Positions 51,838-61,103 are shown, counted from the first letter of the stretch. The stretch: DNA of 64,000 nt from Geminisphaera colitermitum TAV2 (GCF_000171235.2 NZ_ABEA03000126.1:62001-126000), one strand, 5' to 3'. The notes: generated by a model from the sequence alone, not told the origin. Numbers and translations: made by a program.

Positions 51838-53184
51838 TCATCGCTCAAGCAGATCGGACGCCGCCCCATCGCTTGGGGCGACGGGAGGTGCAACCGGCAG
51901 CGCACTCAAATCCTCAAACTCCAGCTTCACGACGAGCACCGTGTTCGCGTGTTCATTGACCGGCAGACCACGCAGGCGCAGGCAACGCGTCTGGTCCGCG
52001 TGTTCCGACGGCACCATGTCGATCTCCCACGCCACCGGCCCGCCTGTGTTGAGCAACGTTGCCCGCCGTGGAGCGATCGCCAGTGGTTTGAGTTTCACGC
52101 CCGAATGTTCCGGGTCGCGGTACAGGTGGACATAGAGCGTATTGCCTTTTCCGCTACCGCTGCGCGTGAGCAGCACGTTGCGATTATCCGTCAGGTGCGA
52201 CGCAGGCGCCACACCATCGAATGCCTCCCGCATCCTGCGATACCATTTGCCGATCCGACGCAAAATTGCGACCGTCTCCGCCGGGATCGTGCCGTCGGGA
52301 CGCGGCCCGATGTTGAGCAGATAGTTGGCATCACGCGCCAGAAACTTATCGATGCTTCGTAGCAAGTGCCGGTCCGTGTAATAATCCTCGTCCACGCGCC
52401 AGCCCCATGCCTCGCGTCCGATTGACTGGCATGCCTCCGTGCGCCGGGCGAAGTGCAGGCAACCGTCCATGTCATCGTAATCGCGCTCCGGAGTGCCGAA
52501 ATCGCCCTCGTCGTAACCGCGATCATTCACCACGGCCAGCGGCTGCAATTTGCGGATCATGGCGTTGACCGACGGGTCGATGTGTTTGTCCACATTCATG
52601 TCCCACCAGATGCCGTGGATCGTCCCGTAGTTCGTGCACAACTCGCGCACTTGCGCCTTCAGATAGCCCACATAACGCGCCAGGTCCGGTTCATCTCCGG
52701 CCTGCGGCGGGAGTTCGTGGTGACGTCCCTGATTCGGATAATTCTTCTGATGCCAGTCCGCCACCGAGTAGTAAAGACACAGCGGCATTCCGCGCCGGTG
52801 GCATGCGTCTGCGAACTCCCGCACGATGTCGCGCCCGAACGGCGTGTTCATCGTGTTGTAATCGGTGGTATCCGTTTTCCAGAGACAAAACCCGTCGTGA
52901 TGTTTGGTCGTGAGGCACACGTAGCCCGCGTCCATTTCCTCCGCGAGATCGAGCCATGCCTCGGGATCGAAGCGGGTGGGATTCCATTGCCTGGCGAGTT
53001 TTTCGTATTCGCTGCGTGGCACGCGTCGCCGCCACTGTTCCTGTTCGTGCCAGCCATTGATGGCGTAGAGCCCCCAATGCAAAAACAGCCCAAGCCGCCG
53101 TTGAAACCACCAGTCGCGCCCATCGCCAAACCGGGGCGCGAGGGCAGGGGAGGGGGGGGGGGGGGGGGGCGCTGATTGCGGCAT
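51838..53184 (-). CDS. Alpha-L-fucosidase, GH29
   Basis: A 448-residue retaining alpha-L-fucosidase. The catalytic barrel has RLGLFLHWGLYAINGWHEQ, LTTKHHDGFCLW and the nucleophile Asp195 in GIWWDMNVD; DANYLLNIGPRPDG is typical of GH29. ATG 53184 is chosen; a GTG at 53229 is in frame. An 18-base C run (53152-53169, G on plus) starts five codons after this ATG and encodes Pro 6-11, so its length decides whether the enzyme is made. No signal peptide follows the Pro run. The GntR-type regulator gene lies just upstream on the same strand. Confidence 0.93.
   Translation of the reverse strand: MPQSAPPPPPPSPALAPRFGDGRDWWFQRRLGLFLHWGLYAINGWHEQEQWRRRVPRSEYEKLARQWNPTRFDPEAWLDLAEEMDAGYVCLTTKHHDGFCLWKTDTTDYNTMNTPFGRDIVREFADACHRRGMPLCLYYSVADWHQKNYPNQGRHHELPPQAGDEPDLARYVGYLKAQVRELCTNYGTIHGIWWDMNVDKHIDPSVNAMIRKLQPLAVVNDRGYDEGDFGTPERDYDDMDGCLHFARRTEACQSIGREAWGWRVDEDYYTDRHLLRSIDKFLARDANYLLNIGPRPDGTIPAETVAILRRIGKWYRRMREAFDGVAPASHLTDNRNVLLTRSGSGKGNTLYVHLYRDPEHSGVKLKPLAIAPRRATLLNTGGPVAWEIDMVPSEHADQTRCLRLRGLPVNEHANTVLVVKLEFEDLSALPVAPPVAPSDGAASDLLER
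53152..53169 (-). repeat. C18 tract at codons 5-11 of fucosidase gene
   Basis: Eighteen G on plus, C in the coding strand, near the very start of the frame. Confidence 0.95.
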
Positions 53185-53238
53185 ATTGCTGGAGGAAGGC
53201 AAAGGAGGGAGTGCGATGGATGTAGTCACGGAAAAAGA

Positions 53239-54780
53239 TCAGATGGTTGGATTCGATTGTGAGCGTTGCCGCAAGTAAGACCTCCCGAACTGCACGGCTT
53301 GATCCACGGCCTCCTCGACCGAGACGTGGTCGAGCAGCGCGTGCCACAGCTCGTTGTTGAGGACGTTGATCGTCAGGTAAAACAACTCCGCCGTCGGCAG
53401 GTGCAACGGTTCCGAACGCGCCAGCGCCTCCGCCAGCCACACCCGGTCGCAGGCCATCGGGGGAGCGTCCCCGGCGGGGAGCGACACCGGGATGTTGCCC
53501 GTCCGCGCAAACTCCCGCTGCGCCTCCTCTCCCAGCAGATAATTCAAAAACCGGACGCACTCCGCCGGATGTTGTGAGTCGCGGTTCACCGCTCCCACCA
53601 TCGGCCACAAAAACAGCGAATCGTCCGTGCAGAGCGACGGGACGTATTCAAATTCAAACGACAGCTTCGATTCGGAGAACAGCCACGCATCCACGCTATG
53701 ACTCAGGAACAGCGGCGCCTGCCCGTTCACGAATGCCTCGCGTCCCTCGCGGCTCAACGCGCTCCTCTGTCCCGGCCCGCGCCGGCTCTGGCGGCAGAGC
53801 GCCATCGCCGCCTCCGCCGCCGCCAGGAATTCCCTTCCCGCCCCTTTTGCCACTTTCGCTCCCCCCCCCCCCTCTGCGGTCAGCGAAAAATACAAGCGCA
53901 AGTGCCGCGCCCCGATCAACGTCACCGGTTGCTGCACCGACACCGGGCGCGGGTCAAAGCCCTGCCGTTCCAGCAACGGCGCCGCCGTGCGCAAGTACGC
54001 GAGTTGCCCCTCAAACGTGCGGAACGCCGGCGCCGGAACCCCGCAGCGCCGCAGCAATTCGCGGTTGGAAAACACGTAGTTGCTCCGGTAATACAGCGGC
54101 AGCAATCCTTGCTCCGTGCAGCGGGCCGCCATCTCGGGCGGAGCGTAGTTGCGCAAGTCCAGCAAATGGTCCTCGTCCCCCGCCCATTGTGCGTTCCAGC
54201 CGAGCCGTTCGTAAGCGTCGAGTTCGTGGGTGGAGTCCTCGGGGTCCGGAACAAAAACCATTTCGGCGCGGTTGTGGGGGTACCGTTCTCCGAACTTCCC
54301 CACCAGTCCCTCCCATAGCGGGCGCTGAAAGTCCGTATGACTCTCGGTTCCAAACCGGAAACAACTATCGAATGGCGATTGCGCCGCGCCCCGGCGCACC
54401 CTGTTTTTGGTTCTTCGGCCGCTTCCCCATTTACCCGGTTTCGCGGCGTGGTTGTGCGTGGCGATTGTCTCGTCGTCGTCGCCTTTGCCTGTCGCATTCG
54501 CCACGAACACTCCGGCGCGTGGCTTGCTGTAAAGCAGACCGTCCGCGACCAATTCCGTCACTGCCCGTTGCGCCGTGACGAGCGACACGCCGAGATGCCC
54601 GGCCAGTTCGCGCATGGGCGGCAAGCGCGTGTGTGCCGGCTGTTCGGATACAGAATCAGCGAGCAGTTTTTTGATGAACGGCTGCTTGCCTGGCCCGTTG
54701 CCCACCGGTCCTGAGCGTGCGGCGCGGCGTGCGGTCAGCGAATGCGTAAAAGAACGGGTTGTGTCGGCCTGGCGGGTCAT
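53239..54780 (-). CDS. GntR-type regulator fused to a solute-binding-like domain
   Basis: A 513-residue protein. An Arg/Gly-rich N-terminus leads to a GntR winged helix (about 33-95) with LPPMRELAGHLGVSLVTAQRAVTEL. The rest (about 130-510) resembles family 1 extracellular sugar-binding proteins of ABC importers (LWEGLVGKFGERYP, FVNGQAPLFLSHSVDAWLF, LFLWPMVGAVNRDSQHPAECVRFLNYLLG), here cytosolic because there is no signal peptide. It probably senses a sugar and represses or activates the adjacent fucosidase and/or the divergent PEP-CTERM operon. A 12-base G run in the coding strand (53861-53872) encodes Gly near residue 304. Confidence 0.85.
   Translation of the reverse strand: MTRQADTTRSFTHSLTARRAARSGPVGNGPGKQPFIKKLLADSVSEQPAHTRLPPMRELAGHLGVSLVTAQRAVTELVADGLLYSKPRAGVFVANATGKGDDDETIATHNHAAKPGKWGSGRRTKNRVRRGAAQSPFDSCFRFGTESHTDFQRPLWEGLVGKFGERYPHNRAEMVFVPDPEDSTHELDAYERLGWNAQWAGDEDHLLDLRNYAPPEMAARCTEQGLLPLYYRSNYVFSNRELLRRCGVPAPAFRTFEGQLAYLRTAAPLLERQGFDPRPVSVQQPVTLIGARHLRLYFSLTAEGGGGAKVAKGAGREFLAAAEAAMALCRQSRRGPGQRSALSREGREAFVNGQAPLFLSHSVDAWLFSESKLSFEFEYVPSLCTDDSLFLWPMVGAVNRDSQHPAECVRFLNYLLGEEAQREFARTGNIPVSLPAGDAPPMACDRVWLAEALARSEPLHLPTAELFYLTINVLNNELWHALLDHVSVEEAVDQAVQFGRSYLRQRSQSNPTI
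53861..53872 (-). repeat. G12 tract (coding strand) in GntR-fusion gene
   Basis: Twelve C on plus, Gly codons in TAEGGGGAKVAKG. Confidence 0.95.
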
Positions 54781-54791
54781 AGTGTGAATGA

Positions 54792-54896
54792 AACAGGAAA
54801 CTGTTATACTTTATGCCAGTCTCAACCATTAAATGAGGCCAGGGCTAAAATTTCCTGTTGACTGGAATAAAATCGCTGTTTTGCTTTCTGTTATAC
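54792..54896. promoter_or_regulatory. Repeated operator-like words in GntR / PEP-CTERM divergent gap
   Basis: AACAGGAAA (54792-54800) recurs inverted as TTTCCTGTT (54851-54859), and CTGTTATAC occurs twice (54801-54809 and 54888-54896). The arrangement in the divergent gap fits binding sites for the GntR-type regulator. Confidence 0.5.
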
Positions 54897-54968
54897 AACA
54901 AAATCGACATATCCCATATTCGCCGTTTTTGCCGTAGCCTCATCCACCCAACCCAACAAAAAATCGCC

Positions 54969-55868
54969 ATGAACACATCGCTCAAAACCATCACCTGCCT
55001 CGCCGCGTTCGCCCTCGGAGCCTCCGCCACCCAAGCCCAATACACCCTCATCAACGAAACCTTCTCCGATGGCGCTCGCAACGGCGCCGGTCGCGCCACC
55101 GAGTGGTGGGCGATTTTGAATAACGGAACAAGCAATGCCGTCGTAACGAAGACCGAATTCGGCGGCACTCATGCGTTGGAATTTTACGGCAGTTCATCCC
55201 AGACAACCCTCATTGCCACCTTTGCTCCCGTCACCCTCTCCAAAGCGGATGACTACGTGAGAATCTCCGCCCAGACGCGATACGATACTAATGTTGTCAC
55301 CGGGTTCGGTGCCAACACCGGTCCGCTCCTCGGTCTCTATAATGCCGGTTCCACTTTTCAGGATGCCGACTTCTTCACTCCCAGCGGTGCCCCTGGCGCT
55401 CTCACCGATGACATCGGCTACAAGGCAACGAAGTTTGCCGCAGTCGACGCGGCGGACGTCAAAATTTACAAGCAAGCCCCGTTTTCCGGCTCCTTTTTTA
55501 ACTGGGCGGGAACCGCATTGACGCTGGAAAGCGGCCAAAACTCAGGTGCCGTTCTTGCCAAGAGCACGATCTACACGACCACGCTCACCTTGAAACTTGC
55601 AGCCAATCTGACCGATCTCGAAATCACTTACGAAATCGAAGGCGGCGGCATATCTCATACGGCAATCGCCACTATTGCGGCTGATACGTTCACTTTCAAC
55701 GAAGCCCTCATTGGCGTCTTCAGCGGCCAGGCTGCGAATAACATACGCGCCCACATGAGCAACATCGTCGTGACCACGAATGTTCCTGAACCGACGACTG
55801 TTGCCATGCTCATCGGAGCCGCCAGCCTCATCCCGCTGGCCCTGCGTTTCCGCCATTCGCGCCACTGA
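54969..55868 (+). CDS. PEP-CTERM sorting domain protein
   Basis: A 299-residue exported protein starting at [20 protein letters not shown] (signal peptide ending ATQAQ). The beta-rich body opens [12 protein letters not shown] and contains [15 protein letters not shown], resembling the LamG-like or laminin-G-type PEP-CTERM family also present at 62288. The C-terminus is [21 protein letters not shown] with a basic RFRHSRH end. First gene of a plus-strand operon (PEP-CTERM, pseudopilin, CBM protein, large glycosidase). Confidence 0.88.
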   Translation: MNTSLKTITCLAAFALGASATQAQYTLINETFSDGARNGAGRATEWWAILNNGTSNAVVTKTEFGGTHALEFYGSSSQTTLIATFAPVTLSKADDYVRISAQTRYDTNVVTGFGANTGPLLGLYNAGSTFQDADFFTPSGAPGALTDDIGYKATKFAAVDAADVKIYKQAPFSGSFFNWAGTALTLESGQNSGAVLAKSTIYTTTLTLKLAANLTDLEITYEIEGGGISHTAIATIAADTFTFNEALIGVFSGQAANNIRAHMSNIVVTTNVPEPTTVAMLIGAASLIPLALRFRHSRH

Positions 55869-55889
55869 CATTATCATTAGCCCTCCCCT

Positions 55890-55902
55890 CCCCCCCCCCC
55901 CC
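55890..55902 (+). repeat. C13 tract after PEP-CTERM stop
   Basis: Thirteen C starting 22 bases after the stop and ending 69 bases before the pseudopilin ATG. Confidence 0.95.
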
Positions 55903-55971
55903 TGCTTCCCCGACAACTCCCGCTCTTTTTCCCCGCCGGTTTATCCTCCTTGTTTCCGATCCTCGATCCCC

Positions 55972-56706
55972 ATGAAAAAACCACTATCCGCCACCGCGTT
56001 TACCCTCATCGAATTGCTCACCGTTATCGCGATCATTGGCATTCTTGCGGCGATCATCATCCCCACCGTTGGCAAAGTCCGCGAATCCGCACGCACCGCG
56101 CAATGCGTCAGCAACCTCCGACAGCTCGCCCTCGCCTCGCAAGCCTACGGCGCGGACAACAAGGACACCATCGTTCCTTGGCGCATCAACAGTACCGCGC
56201 CCTATTGGACGACCAGCCTTGCTCCCTACGTTGGCGTGAAAAAACCACCGAGCGGAGACGTGGAGAACTCCGTCTTCATGTGCCCCGTGGTAAAGCCCAA
56301 CATGAATTCCGGGGCCACGCCAACCGATGGAGTTACAACTCCGGCCTACACCTACTACAGGGAGGATCGCATCTTCACCCGCTACACCATCAACCTCCAC
56401 ATCACCGATGGCGGCGGCACATGGGAGCGGATCAGCGCGAAGTATTCGCAGATTGAACATCCGACCAAAACCTACCTTTTCCTTGATCTCTTTGGCGGTA
56501 ACGGCGGTGGCCGCTGGATGAACTCCTACCTCGCTTATCCACACAAGGAAAAGCTCAACGTTGCCTTTGTTGACGGACATGTGGCGTCCAAAAACAAAAC
56601 CCAGATGGACTACTATAGCAGCAGAGCCGACCACGTCTTCTGGCGCGGTTTTCTGTGGGGCGGCAATGGCGTTACTACTCTCACTCTCGACGAACCCAAC
56701 CCATAA
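55972..56706 (+). CDS. Pseudopilin-like protein with Ala at -1
   Basis: A 244-residue protein with a very short leader MKKPLSATA before [16 protein letters not shown], so Ala replaces Gly at -1. [23 protein letters not shown] is the conserved family segment, and [15 protein letters not shown] near the end is the canonical H-X9-DG-type motif. It follows a PEP-CTERM gene and precedes a secreted CBM-like protein by 15 bases. Confidence 0.88.
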   Translation: MKKPLSATAFTLIELLTVIAIIGILAAIIIPTVGKVRESARTAQCVSNLRQLALASQAYGADNKDTIVPWRINSTAPYWTTSLAPYVGVKKPPSGDVENSVFMCPVVKPNMNSGATPTDGVTTPAYTYYREDRIFTRYTINLHITDGGGTWERISAKYSQIEHPTKTYLFLDLFGGNGGGRWMNSYLAYPHKEKLNVAFVDGHVASKNKTQMDYYSSRADHVFWRGFLWGGNGVTTLTLDEPNP

Positions 56707-56721
56707 CATCTCTCAAAATAC

Positions 56722-57324
56722 ATGCGCATCACCACATCCACGCTCCTCGCCATCCTGATCGCCCCGGCCCTCGCCCTTGCGACCCCCGCCGCATCCGCCC
56801 AGGACACGAACACCAAACCTCAAAACCTCCTCCGCAACGGCAACCTTGCCAGCGGTTCAGGAGAACAAACTCCCGGATGGAACTTTTCCAAATGGACCCT
56901 CAAACCCGATTCGCCCCTCGTCGAACGCGGCATTGCCGAAGATACCGACGGCACGCGTTTTCTGCGCCTTGCCCTGCCCGCCGCAGGCAACGCGCACGTC
57001 TGGTTTCAGCAGGAAATCGCCGCCGAGGGAGGCTCGACCTACCTGCTCACTTTTAAATATCGCGGCACCCGTCAAAAACCGGAGGACGGCCCCGATGGTT
57101 GGGCAAGCCTCCCTTGCGGAATCTATTTTTACGACGTGAGCAACAAATGGCTCGGTTTTGAACGAGTGCAGGACCTCAAGTTCACCAAGGACTGGACTCC
57201 GCACACCGTCAAAGTCACGGCTCCTGACAACGCCACTCGCATCGGTGTTCGCCTCGCGATTGAGACAACGATTGCCTGCGAAGTGAACTTCACCGATGTC
57301 GTCCTCATCCTGAAGGGCGAATAA
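56722..57324 (+). CDS. Secreted CBM4/9-like carbohydrate-binding protein
   Basis: A 200-residue protein with signal peptide MRITTSTLLAILIAPALALA and cleavage near ASA-QD. The remainder is one jelly-roll domain of CenC/CBM4-9 type (NLLRNGNLASGSGEQTPGW near the start, AHVWFQQEIAAEGGSTYLL, WTPHTVKVTAPDNATRIGVRL). It has no catalytic module. It probably binds polysaccharide for the large glycosidase encoded next. A 14-base C run begins 7 bases after its stop. Confidence 0.8.
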   Translation: MRITTSTLLAILIAPALALATPAASAQDTNTKPQNLLRNGNLASGSGEQTPGWNFSKWTLKPDSPLVERGIAEDTDGTRFLRLALPAAGNAHVWFQQEIAAEGGSTYLLTFKYRGTRQKPEDGPDGWASLPCGIYFYDVSNKWLGFERVQDLKFTKDWTPHTVKVTAPDNATRIGVRLAIETTIACEVNFTDVVLILKGE

Positions 57325-57331
57325 CACGCCG

Positions 57332-57345
57332 CCCCCCCCCCCCCC
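57332..57345 (+). repeat. C14 tract after CBM gene stop
   Basis: Fourteen C starting 8 bases after the stop codon, just before MITE-like copy 2. Confidence 0.95.
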
Positions 57346-57363
57346 TCCCGCGCTCTCCCAAAC

Positions 57364-57599
57364 TGTAGCCATTTAATACCTGGTAGGGAGGCCTCTCCGA
57401 GGCCTCCGAAACCACGCTCCAACCACCTATGAATTTCGAATTTTCTCAGCACGCACGGCGGAGGCCTCGGACGGAGCGCAGCAGCGCGCAGATGGCATCG
57501 CCGCCGCAGGCGATGGCCCGAAGGGCTGCCCTCGGCAGAGGGCACAAAGGCCTCCCTACCATTAAGACAACGGATGCCTCTCAACTTATGTCGCTCTAA
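57364..57599. repeat. MITE-like interspersed element, copy 2 (inverted)
   Basis: Read on the minus strand this matches copy 1: TTAGAGCG end, TTGAGA, GGTAGGGAGGCC, the hairpin-rich block, then GGCCTCCCTACC and GGCTACA. The core between the inverted GAGGCCTCCG arms is in the opposite orientation relative to the rest. It occupies the gap before the large glycosidase gene. Confidence 0.85.
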
Positions 57600-57620
57600 A
57601 TCCGCACCATCCACTCCCGC

Positions 57621-60600
57621 ATGAACTCTGCTCGCTACTCTCGCGCCCTCATTGCGCTCCTTTTCGGTCTTCAAATCCTCCCAGCCACCGCCGGAACCGC
57701 CTCCCTCCTTCATCTCTACCCCGATTCCACCACGGCAGCCAACCCGCTCCTCCCCGCCGTCCCGCCCGTTCCCGGAGGCAGCGCCGGACTCTGCATGGCT
57801 GTCGAAACGCGATTCGCCTACGACCTCGCCCCACTCATTGCCTTCCCCGCCGGCGCAGGCCGTCTCGAAGTTGACCTGCGCGACAACGCCCGCCGTGCCG
57901 CGAAAAACGTCCTCACGCTCATTGACGGTTCCCGCAAACTCACGCTCCAGTTCTCCAGCGCAGCCGACAACCGTACGCCCCAACTCGTGCTCGAAAACCT
58001 GGCCGACAACCCCAAAAACACCTCCCCGACAACCTCTCTCGGCCAACCTTGGGGTGATGCCTGGACACACCTTGCAATCGAGTGGACAGCCGACGGCCAA
58101 CTCACCTGCCGCGTGGCCGGCCGCCCTCCCGTGACAATTTCCCTCGCCGCCGGATTTTCCCCCAAACGCCTCGAACTCGAAACCTGGCACATTGACCAAC
58201 TCACACTCACGGGCGACGCCACCTTCCGCCTTGATTGGGAAACCGGATACGCCGCCACCCTCGACCTCAACTCCGCATCCCCCCCCCCCTCCCCCTCGGC
58301 CACTCCTGTTGTCCGACTCCTCGGCTTCGACACCTACGCCATCAACTCCGCCCCAGCTAAACGCGACTCCCCCACCGTCCAACTCCTCAACCCCACCGAC
58401 CGCGAACGCACCGTTACATTTGACTTCACCCTCCACGGCGAAGTCGGCCCCGCCTCCACCGCCCCCATCCAATGGACGCAAACACTCACCGCTCCCGCCC
58501 GCTCCGAAACCCTCGCGCCCATCACATTGCCCGCGCCGCTCGCCAGCGACGTTTACCACCTGAAAATCCACACCACCGGCCTCGCCTCCTCCGCCGCCAA
58601 CCCCGACACCACAACCACAACCGCCGAACTCGACACCGAGAAACACTTCTTCCACGCCGCCCGCCGCACCACCGAACCCGCAGGCACGCCCAAGTTCGGC
58701 CTCCACGATGCCGATAACCGCCTCTTCGGTTCCTGGCCTGACGCCCTCGGCCTCGACTTCGCCCACGTTTACGCACACTGGGGCTACACCGTCGGCCCCG
58801 CCTGGGTGCGCGACAACAACGGCGACTACGGCATCGACCCCGACACACCATCCGCCGAGTGGAATTGGCCCCCTCGCGTGGACTGGCTCCTCGGCCAGCA
58901 CCTCACCACCTACGTCAGCCTCCAGTCCGAGCCATTCCTCCCTTGGATGCGTGAACGCGCTTATCCCAAACAAAAATTCAAAAAATACGTCTGGGGCGAC
59001 CGCGGCGGTTTTCCGAAACTCGACCGTTACCGCCAGTTTGTCCGTGCCTTTGCCACCCGTTACCAAGGCCGCGTCCACCACTACGAAGTCGAAAACGAAC
59101 CCAACGCCGGTGGCGACAACGGCATCCCGCCCGCCGATTACGCCCTCATCTCCCGCGCCGTGTTTGAAGAAGTTCGCGCCGTTGATCCCGCGGCCCGCGT
59201 TTACGGCATTTGCGGCACTGGCAATTTCGTCCCTTGGATGCGCGAAGTCTTTGCCGCCGGTGGAGCCGACTACATGGACGCCGTCGCCATCCACACCTAC
59301 GTCACCCCGCAACTCCCCGAAGCCGCCAATCTCCCGCAAAAACTCGATGAAGTCCGCGACATCATTGCCAAAAGCACCCGCCCCAACCTCTCCATTCTCA
59401 ACTCCGAAACCGGCACCTACGTCGCCCTCCGGGAAAATGTTGACCGCCCCATCCCGCCCGAACGCCTCGCGCAACTCATCAAAGATGGATTCCCCTCGCT
59501 GACCGTCCCCACCGGCTGGCCCAACCACGCCCTCACCGAACGCGAAGGCGCGCTCTCCATCGTTCGCAACGCCACCTACAACTTCCTCGCCGGTGCCGAA
59601 CGCTTCACCTTTTTCGGCTGGAACCTCCACTGGCCCGCAATCGACTGGGCCACGGGCGGCGCGCGCCACTCAGGCGGCGGCAGCGACGGCTTCGCCCTCA
59701 TCTCCGCCACCAAGGACGGAGTCCGCACGCCCAGCCAGCACACCCTCGCCATCGGTGTTCTCACCGCGCAACTCGAAGGCGCGCTCCACCAACGCGGACG
59801 CGCCATCGACAACGCCGGCGTCCTCGGCGGCGTGTTCCCCAAACAAAATGGCGGCGAAGTCGCCGTCCTCTGGTCCGGCATGGGCAAACGCAGTATCCTA
59901 TTGGAAACTACATCGCCCGGTGCCGAACTCGTCACCCTGTTTGGCCAGACCAGCAACCTCTCCGGCAATACCCATGCCATCGAACTCGGTGACGAACCCA
60001 TTTACCTGCACACCGCCCGCCCCGGCATCCGCGTGATGTCCTCCCCCGTCATCAATCTCCGGCAGGAAACCCGCGAACCCGGACGCACCGAAATCAGCTT
60101 CACCCTCGTCAACCGCAACCGTTCGGGAGCGGGATCGGGATCGACAACAAAACCTTGGGCGGACCGGGTGGAAATCCCCCCGCAACAAGGCTGGCGCTTC
60201 GAACCCGCCACGCTTGCGTTTAACCTTGCCCCCGGCAAACGCACCCAACTCGCCTTCACCGCCATCGCCCCCGTTGCATCCGGTGCAACCACAAACGCCG
60301 GCCAGCGAAGCTTTGTCATCGACGCCATCACGCGTCTCTCCGATGGCACGCGTTTTACATTCCCCATCGTGCTCGAAGCCCGGCCGACCGCGCGTTTATC
60401 ACCGCTGCCAGCCAGTCTCTCCCAAACACCAACCGAGGCATCCGCCGCCGCCCTTGCGGCGTGGCAACCTGCGGACGGCGAACTCCGCATCGACACTCCC
60501 GACCAAGTTGCTGTTGGACGTCCTCCCAAACTCACTTCCATTCAGGAGGAACAATTTTGGGCTGGCCCCGCGGAACTCTCCGCCCGTGTAAAACTCGGCT

Positions 60601-61103
60601 ACGACCGCGACGGCCTCCTCGTTTATGTGGATGTGACTGATGCCAACGTCCGTCTCCCCCAACGCTGGCCCGACGTGCGCGGTTCGGTGGTCGAATTATT
60701 TTTCGATTTTCGTCCGCTTGAGCAAACCGCAGGTTCGCCTGCTTACGGCAAAGGCGTTTACCAGGTAGTGCTTCGCCCCGCCCTCCAGTCCGGTGACACC
60801 GTCGAAATCTGGAATGCTTCAAAACAGAATGGTATCCTTGAAAGCACGACTGCGATCGGCGCTCCGCGGACCGGCGGTTACTGGGTTGCCTTTCGCATTC
60901 CGTGGGCGTCAACCGGATTGCCGTTTGATCCAGCGACAGGTGCGCCGACGCGCGGTTTCGGTTTTGATGTGGCAGTGGATGCTCCGTTTCCCGCTGACGC
61001 GCACGCATCGCGCGCGGACCAGCGCAAAAGCCAGATCGTCCTCTTTGGCACCGCCTCCAACAACGTCAGCACCTCCGGTTTCGGCTTCGTGGTTCCGAGA
61101 TAA
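57621..61103 (+). CDS. Large secreted clan-A glycosidase with C-terminal CBM9-like domain
   Basis: An 1160-residue exported enzyme; the signal peptide spans about 1-25. Residues 30-215 form a LamG-like sandwich. A linker with a 9-base C run (58279-58287) follows, then an Ig-like region (230-345). The TIM barrel (about 355-700) has acid/base Glu493 in YEVENEPN and nucleophile Glu596 in LNSETGTY, a GH39-like pattern. The C-terminal 200 residues (VKLGYDRDGLLVYVDVTDANV, VELFFDFRP, IPWAST) resemble CBM9 or related sugar-binding domains. It probably attacks a complex plant or gut polysaccharide. It converges with a LacI gene 10 bases away. Confidence 0.83.
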   Translation: MNSARYSRALIALLFGLQILPATAGTASLLHLYPDSTTAANPLLPAVPPVPGGSAGLCMAVETRFAYDLAPLIAFPAGAGRLEVDLRDNARRAAKNVLTLIDGSRKLTLQFSSAADNRTPQLVLENLADNPKNTSPTTSLGQPWGDAWTHLAIEWTADGQLTCRVAGRPPVTISLAAGFSPKRLELETWHIDQLTLTGDATFRLDWETGYAATLDLNSASPPPSPSATPVVRLLGFDTYAINSAPAKRDSPTVQLLNPTDRERTVTFDFTLHGEVGPASTAPIQWTQTLTAPARSETLAPITLPAPLASDVYHLKIHTTGLASSAANPDTTTTTAELDTEKHFFHAARRTTEPAGTPKFGLHDADNRLFGSWPDALGLDFAHVYAHWGYTVGPAWVRDNNGDYGIDPDTPSAEWNWPPRVDWLLGQHLTTYVSLQSEPFLPWMRERAYPKQKFKKYVWGDRGGFPKLDRYRQFVRAFATRYQGRVHHYEVENEPNAGGDNGIPPADYALISRAVFEEVRAVDPAARVYGICGTGNFVPWMREVFAAGGADYMDAVAIHTYVTPQLPEAANLPQKLDEVRDIIAKSTRPNLSILNSETGTYVALRENVDRPIPPERLAQLIKDGFPSLTVPTGWPNHALTEREGALSIVRNATYNFLAGAERFTFFGWNLHWPAIDWATGGARHSGGGSDGFALISATKDGVRTPSQHTLAIGVLTAQLEGALHQRGRAIDNAGVLGGVFPKQNGGEVAVLWSGMGKRSILLETTSPGAELVTLFGQTSNLSGNTHAIELGDEPIYLHTARPGIRVMSSPVINLRQETREPGRTEISFTLVNRNRSGAGSGSTTKPWADRVEIPPQQGWRFEPATLAFNLAPGKRTQLAFTAIAPVASGATTNAGQRSFVIDAITRLSDGTRFTFPIVLEARPTARLSPLPASLSQTPTEASAAALAAWQPADGELRIDTPDQVAVGRPPKLTSIQEEQFWAGPAELSARVKLGYDRDGLLVYVDVTDANVRLPQRWPDVRGSVVELFFDFRPLEQTAGSPAYGKGVYQVVLRPALQSGDTVEIWNASKQNGILESTTAIGAPRTGGYWVAFRIPWASTGLPFDPATGAPTRGFGFDVAVDAPFPADAHASRADQRKSQIVLFGTASNNVSTSGFGFVVPR

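Noticed and set aside
57625-59669. Long minus-strand open frame opposite the large glycosidase
   Set aside because: Low-complexity Gly/Val/Glu composition typical of antisense frames in GC-rich genes, and it runs through the MITE-like element. The plus strand has catalytic motifs and a signal peptide.
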